The position numbers and the translations under genes are program-made. DNA of 64,000 bases from Aspergillus flavus (Eukaryota > Ascomycota > Eurotiomycetes > Eurotiales > Aspergillaceae), in the NCBI RefSeq assembly GCF_009017415.1, contig NC_092407.1, forward strand, positions 3,348,001 to 3,412,000, in the 5' to 3' direction. Each line of letters opens with the position of its first letter. The stretch's first letter is position 1. The notes beneath the pieces were generated by a model. The model was not told the DNA's origin. It saw only the letters and a list, made by a program, of their open reading frames with translations, and did no database searches. This document shows, one piece after another, positions 59,558 to 64,000 of the stretch.

Positions 59558-60806
59558 ATGGCTACATCTGAGGACATCAAAAATGAGATATACAAACTAT
59601 CGGTACTTCCATTCATCCTCGAAAGGCGAGGCGACTATGGTAAGGCAATCGAGATTCACAAGAGCGCTATCGATATCCTCAGCGCGGCGGCAGAAAAATT
59701 CAGGAAATCGTCGAACGTGCGCAAAATAAATCGCAAGATGTTCGAAAGGCAGGTCGATCTGCATTGCGAACGATTTGCCTACTTGGAGAGTCTAAAGCGC
59801 AAAGGTAGTTTCGAGGGGATTATATTGCCGCCCACAGTACTTGATGTAATGCAGGAGCTGGAGAGGGACGATGGAGATAACAGTCCTTGGACTCTGTCTC
59901 AGGTATGTTGTTTGGAGTACACGAGTATAAGGCCCCGTGATTTGATGACTTGAGTCAACATAGATTCGAAAGGCGCTCCACGACTATGGAAAGGAGGCGC
60001 CAACTAATACTGAGCCACCGTCTCAACTGAAACCTTTCCTCGACGCGGCAGATTCGGTCAAGGCCCCATTCTTCGCGCCGACACTTTCCTCGTCAGCGGA
60101 GCCGGTGATCTACCGGCTCTCTCACTCATCAGAGCTAGTTGACATGGGGGTGCGATCGCACTGGTGGTTCGTCAAGGATTCAGCCAACAAGCACACACTT
60201 TATGCTCTACAGGCGGTATGGAGCCAGGAGGTGCCCATTGTGGAGGCTATTCTACGCCGGGCAGGAGAGTTCCTCCCTCAGATGGGTGCCGTAAGCATAA
60301 AGATCCGCAAGACGAAAGGGGGTTCTTTCCGTTTAGTGACGAGTACAGTGCCCCAGGCCGGGGATATTGTCGAGATCCCCGACGGAGAGGCACAACGCAA
60401 GGACTGGTCCCCCCGGCGGTTCAAGTACGGTGGGCGCAATTTCGTGTGGAAGAGTGGGCGTGCTGACGGAAAGAGTGCGGACGGGGGCCTATTCAGGTCG
60501 TTCTCGTGGGAAACTCTCTATGAGACGAAGCGTGTATGGGCGAAAGAAGGAAGCAGAACAGGGAAAATGGAAGATGAGACGATAGGGCCGAGACTGTGCT
60601 GGGGAGAGAAAGGTGGAGGCAACGGAGCGGCTCACTCTATATACATGGTAGGAGGGTTGGATCTCCAATTTCGAGAGCATCTCTTGGCATCACAGTTGGC
60701 AAGGCTGGTGCGGTGCAGTAACCCGCCGCAGAAGGACTCGACTGGAGCGGAAACGGTCTCGGCTGGTGGGGAAAGCATCCTGTCCCTTGTGGAGTGGCTT
60801 TCTTAG
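59558..60806 (+). CDS. MIT-domain-like protein of unknown function
   Basis: Exons 59558-59902 and 59964-60806 (61-base intron, GTATGT...ATAG, phase 0), 395 residues. Residues 1-80 form a three-helix pattern (RRGDYGKAIEIHKSAIDIL, then KSSNVRKINRKMFERQVDLHCERFAYLESL) like the MIT domains found in ESCRT- and trafficking-related proteins. The rest (about 115-395) resembles no domain I can name. It contains several Trp-rich blocks (SHWWFVKDSANKHTLYAL, RRFKYGGRNFVWKSG, SLVEWLS at the end). The second exon is open over its full length, and the join is supported by protein-like sequence on both sides. Upstream lies the pseudogene relic. Whether it works in endosomal sorting is inference. Confidence 0.8.
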
Positions 60807-61100
60807 ATTTACCGGTAGATGTCGAGAATCTAAATAGAAAACCAACACTATCCGACCCGACGGGGATCCGCACCGCTATCCGAGCGGCGCCCCTCGTCGG
60901 CTAAGCATTTATTGATTCTGCTGCCATCCCGACGGATATACAGATTTATTTATGGCAAGAGAAGAAAAAGAGGGCCAATGACGTCGTAGTACATACTACT
61001 ACTATCTAGTTAATCCACATCCCATTGACATCCTCACCTCACCCTCACCTCTCCACCTCTTCACCTCCTAAACACAATCCACTTCAATCCAAAAGCAACC

Positions 61101-61957
61101 ATGCCCTCCCTCACCATAAACAACCACAACCTCCACTACGCCGACTCCCACCCCAACGGCGCCCCAGACCAAGGCCAAACCATCATCTTCATCCATGGCC
61201 TCGGCTCCTCCCAAAACTACTACTTCCCCATCCTCCCCCATCTAACCCCCAACCACCGCTGCATAACAATTGACACCTACGGCTCCGCCCGCTCAACCTA
61301 CACAGGCCAACCGATATCCATCGCCTCCATCGCCGCAGATGTAATCGGCGTACTAGACGCACTGAACATCCCCAAAGCAGTGGCAGTCGGCCACTCAATG
61401 GGCGGCTTAGTGGTCACCCTTCTTGGAGCTCAGTATGCAGACCGCATAAATGCAGTGGTGGCTATTGGACCGACGCATCCTTCTTCGATGCTTACGTCGG
61501 TGATGAATAAGAGGAGCGAGACTGTTTCTGAAGGTACATTACATACCCTACACTATACCATCAAATAGTGAAATATGACTAACACAACCCCGAAGCGGGA
61601 ATGGAACCAATGGCCAACACCATCCCCTACCAAGCTACCGGCTCCGGAACCCCAGCTCTCACGAAGGCATTCATCCGGGAACTCATTCTCGGACAGAACC
61701 CCGAGGGCTATGCGGCGCTTTGTAGGGCTATTGCTTCGGCGCCGGTGATTGATTATTCGGCTGTTCGGGTGCGGTTCTTGCTTCTTGCTGGCGAGGAGGA
61801 TAAGTCTGCGCCCTTGGAGGGGTGTCGGATTATTTTTGATGGCGTGTCCAGTGAGAATAAGTGTTTGGAGGTGTTGGAGAAGGTGGGACATTGGCATTGT
61901 GTGGAGGCGCCGGATGTTGTGGGGGGTTTGATTGCGAGATTTGTTGGGGGGGTTTAG
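61101..61957 (+). CDS. Alpha/beta hydrolase, 3-oxoadipate enol-lactonase type
   Basis: Exons 61101-61533 and 61596-61957 (62-base intron, GTACAT...GAAG, phase 1), 264 residues. Oxyanion motif HGLG at 32-35; nucleophile elbow GHSMGG with Ser99; acid residue probably Asp213 in LLLAGEEDKSAP; catalytic His probably His243 in VGHWHCVEAP. This set and the size fit the enol-lactonase-like subfamily, which opens the enol-lactone to 3-oxoadipate. The gene lies tail to tail with an intradiol dioxygenase 309 bases away, which supports a role in aromatic catabolism. Many alpha/beta hydrolases share these motifs, so the substrate is not certain. The 5' part has unusually C-rich codons and the 3' part is G-rich. 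Confidence 0.85.
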
Positions 61958-62266
61958 TTTAGTTTAATGTAATTTAATTGTTGTGTTGGGTTTGGCTAAG
62001 GCTTTATTTCTCGGGATTGGGGATTGGTAGATTGTAGACTGTGTATCCTACTTTTGGATATGTGTGTGATACTAGAGAGGTGGTTGATGGCTTTTTTCTC
62101 TCGTAGATGAGGTAAATATATTCATACCAGGTCATACTAAAGAAAAGCAAGCCCGAGATAACATCACAAATCTCCCACCATGAATTCACTAAAACAAGCT
62201 TCAAAAATGCTAAATTGAAGAAAAGGTATATACAAAATTCATTTATCAAGAGAAGAGAACAAATAT
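61958..62266. terminator. Convergent 3' region
   Basis: 309 bases between convergent stop codons. T/A-rich, with TTTAATGTAATTTAATTG after the hydrolase and an ATAAATATTTG stretch after the dioxygenase stop. No gene. Confidence 0.5.
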
Positions 62267-63386
62267 TTATACATCATTGGTGCTATTCGACGGTGCCGGC
62301 ACCAACTTCACATCATAGTTCAGCTCAAGACCAGCTTGAGGATCACCCTCGCGGGGAACAAAATCTACAATCAACGAGTCCTTAACGGCGAAGACAGAGT
62401 CGTTGGTCAGGTACTGGTCTTTGCTGTCAAAGATCTGCGTGGTGAGGGGCTTGTAGCCGTCGTGAGTAGCCTGCACACATATTAGCTTGACTCTTACGCT
62501 TGACAGGAGCAACATGGAATAGCAAAATAGACTCACAATGATATGAATATGAGCCGGTCTGAACGGATGTCTATCCATTAGCTTGAGCAGCTTCCCTGCC
62601 GGTCCTACATTCAACATATATCAGCATTCAAACACCTCCCAAACCACATAACCCGTGATAAATAGCGAAACATACCATCATCAGGAACAGGATACGGCGT
62701 GGGCCTCAAACAGTAGAAGTTGTACCGGCCCTCCTCATCCGTCTTGAACTTTCCGCGGAGGTTAAATTCCTCCTGGTTCGGATCCTGCTGTTCGTACAAC
62801 CCATTCGTCGCCGCTTGCCACACTTCCACGGTGGCGCCCACGAGTGGCTTCTTGGTGGTAAAATCGATAACGCGACCATGCATGAAAGCCATCTCGCCAT
62901 CCGGGACCCCCTTGACGATGTTATCGCCGTTCTTGCGGTAGGGGGTATCGGCGCGGAAGAATGGGCCCAGGATAGCAGTTGCGGTGGGAGCGTCTTCGGC
63001 CTCTTCGGCGAGTTTGAAGGTGATTTCGTCGACGAGGCTTATCCATGCATTGTCAGTATTTATATTTTCGTAACATAGTAAAACTGGCCGTGATTCGACA
63101 AAGGTTATTGAACGTGTATCAATATAGGTGAAACGTACGATTCCAACCCGATCACGTCGCAAACTAGCTGTCCCTCATTCCGCTTGTCGTCGCTCATTTG
63201 ACCGGCCCAGTTCATCAACTGGACACCAGCCATCCACTCGTCAACGGTGACCTCGTTCTCGCGCGCGAAGTCGTGGACATGGCGGATTAGGCTGGTCATG
63301 AGCTTGCGGAACCGAGGGTTGGTCTTGGGGCCCATGGCGTTGACGACATTGTCGGTGAAATTGGGGTCGAAGCGGTGGGTAGCCAT
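62267..63386 (-). CDS. Intradiol ring-cleavage dioxygenase (catechol/hydroxyquinol 1,2-dioxygenase family)
   Basis: Exons 63139-63386, 62676-63037, 62537-62604 and 62267-62470 (donors GTACGT, GTATGT, GTGAGT), giving 293 residues. The N-terminal domain (about 1-100) is the helical linker region of catechol-type dioxygenases. The catalytic beta-sandwich follows: GPFFRADTPY, HGRVIDFTTKKPLVGATVEVWQA. The four non-haem Fe(III) ligands are identifiable as Tyr164 (NGLYEQQD), Tyr198 (PTPYPVPDDG), His222 and His224 (RPAHIHI). The enzyme cuts the aromatic ring between two hydroxyl-bearing carbons, giving cis,cis-muconate from catechol or maleylacetate from hydroxyquinol. The sequence alone does not decide between them. 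No signal peptide is seen, so it is probably cytosolic. It forms a convergent pair with the enol-lactonase-like hydrolase. Confidence 0.93.
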
Positions 63387-64000
63387 GTTGACTTTTTTTT
63401 TCCCCCTTTCTATATTTTCTTATTCGTGTGGGTGTTGTTTCCGATTTATTAGTGTGTTGTATATCTTGCTTGCTGGTTGAGTTAAATCGAGGTATACTTC
63501 AGGGTGAGGGGTAAGAGGGGTAGATAAACAAAAAAGGAACTATAAAACAGGATGAGGAGTAGAAGAGCAAGTGTAACAGCCTTTTTATATCAGGGTCGAT
63601 TCACCGACATGATTTGAAATGCTCGCCTTCCGGACGGCCTTTGCAGGCGAGACCCCGCAAATCGATCCGGCGGAACTAATAAACGACGTTCGACGTGCAG
63701 AAGGACGGCGGCGGATACTGGCATCGGAATGGCCCAATGAACCGTATGATCGCGCGTCGGAAAGCGCACAAGGCGTATCCGATCCCCCGCAACTCGATCG
63801 GAAGTCGGATAGGGATGCGCGGTGATTGGTCCGGGGGCAGGCTTCCCCGCACCCCTCCAGACCTTTTGCGACGTATCGATACGAGCAACAATACCGATAA
63901 GGGAAACTACAGTAGTACTATAGGCAAAGCTGTCGATGCAGTATATTCATGGCTGCGTAGTGTCTTCCTTCTTCTTGTTCGCATTCCGTCTCCCCTTAGG
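63387..64000. promoter_or_regulatory. Region upstream of the dioxygenase gene
   Basis: T-rich leader just before the dioxygenase start (63390-63425), then a GC-rich block at 63625-63850 with many CGG/CCG triplets (for example TCCGGACGG and CCGGCGG). These are the half-site of fungal zinc-cluster regulators. A 68-codon plus-strand open frame (63619-63825) covers the same block, preceded by a TATATC stretch at 63584. It may be a small or partial gene, but has no recognised motif. Confidence 0.45.

Noticed and set aside
1..64000. tRNA or rRNA genes
   Set aside because: No A-box/B-box pair with a cloverleaf was found by eye, and nothing resembles rRNA. A covariance-model scan could still reveal a snoRNA or snRNA.
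1..64000. CRISPR arrays, insertion sequences or intact transposons
   Set aside because: No regularly spaced direct repeats, terminal inverted repeats with a transposase, reverse transcriptase (other than the Prp8 domain) or LTR pair was seen.

Overview
This window is nuclear DNA of a filamentous ascomycete, most probably an Aspergillus or close Eurotiales relative. Genes carry short introns (about 47-70 bases) with GTAAGT/GTATGT/GTGAGT-type donors. The proteins are typical fungal orthologues (Prp8, eL34, Cactin, XLF, Pelota, Rtc1, Cox4, Erd2, an Fcy-type permease, fungal forkhead and Myb regulators). Intergenic stretches of 2-5 kb are rich in A or T homopolymers and microsatellites. No rRNA, tRNA, CRISPR array or intact transposon was found. 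All exon joins were worked out by hand from splice consensus, phase and family conservation.

Layout. 1-2259 (-): 5' part of an HMT1-type half ABC transporter that runs off the left edge. 5861-14397: a compact housekeeping block of rtc1 (SEA/GATOR2 subunit, +), an XLF/Nej1-type end-joining factor (-) and cactin (splicing factor, +). 15881-17385 (+): a forkhead regulator inside long non-coding flanks. 22433-30743: rpl34 (-) and the 7-kb single-exon prp8 (+), which share a 481-base promoter. 34784-50152: three related Myb/SANT genes (+, -, +), interleaved with cox4 (+), an NCS1 purine/cytosine-type permease (-) and an Erd2-type KDEL receptor with a long acidic tail (+). 53611-54948 (-): Pelota/Dom34. 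55687-57989 (+): an aldo-keto reductase and a basic/acidic protein with a PCNA-box-like motif. 57990-59557: a gap holding the relic of a broken gene and an AT-rich patch. 59558-60806 (+): an MIT-like protein. 61101-63386: an alpha/beta hydrolase of the enol-lactonase type and an intradiol ring-cleavage dioxygenase, facing each other tail to tail, suggesting aromatic ring catabolism.

The strongest unusual signals are: (1) three Myb/SANT paralogues within about 15 kb that share a phase-0 intron just before their second Myb-like repeat; (2) a short Leu-Gly-Val-Ile-Gly-Gly motif repeated three times in the tail of the XLF protein, which ends in a Lys/Arg-Phe element like the human XLF Ku-binding motif; (3) a pseudogene relic at about 59016-59391 with in-frame TAG stops; (4) a PCNA-box-like motif in an unnamed small protein; (5) upstream AUGs overlapping the start of the first Myb gene; (6) an empty intein site in prp8. 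I see no clearly new multi-gene system. Most of the window is conserved core biology.
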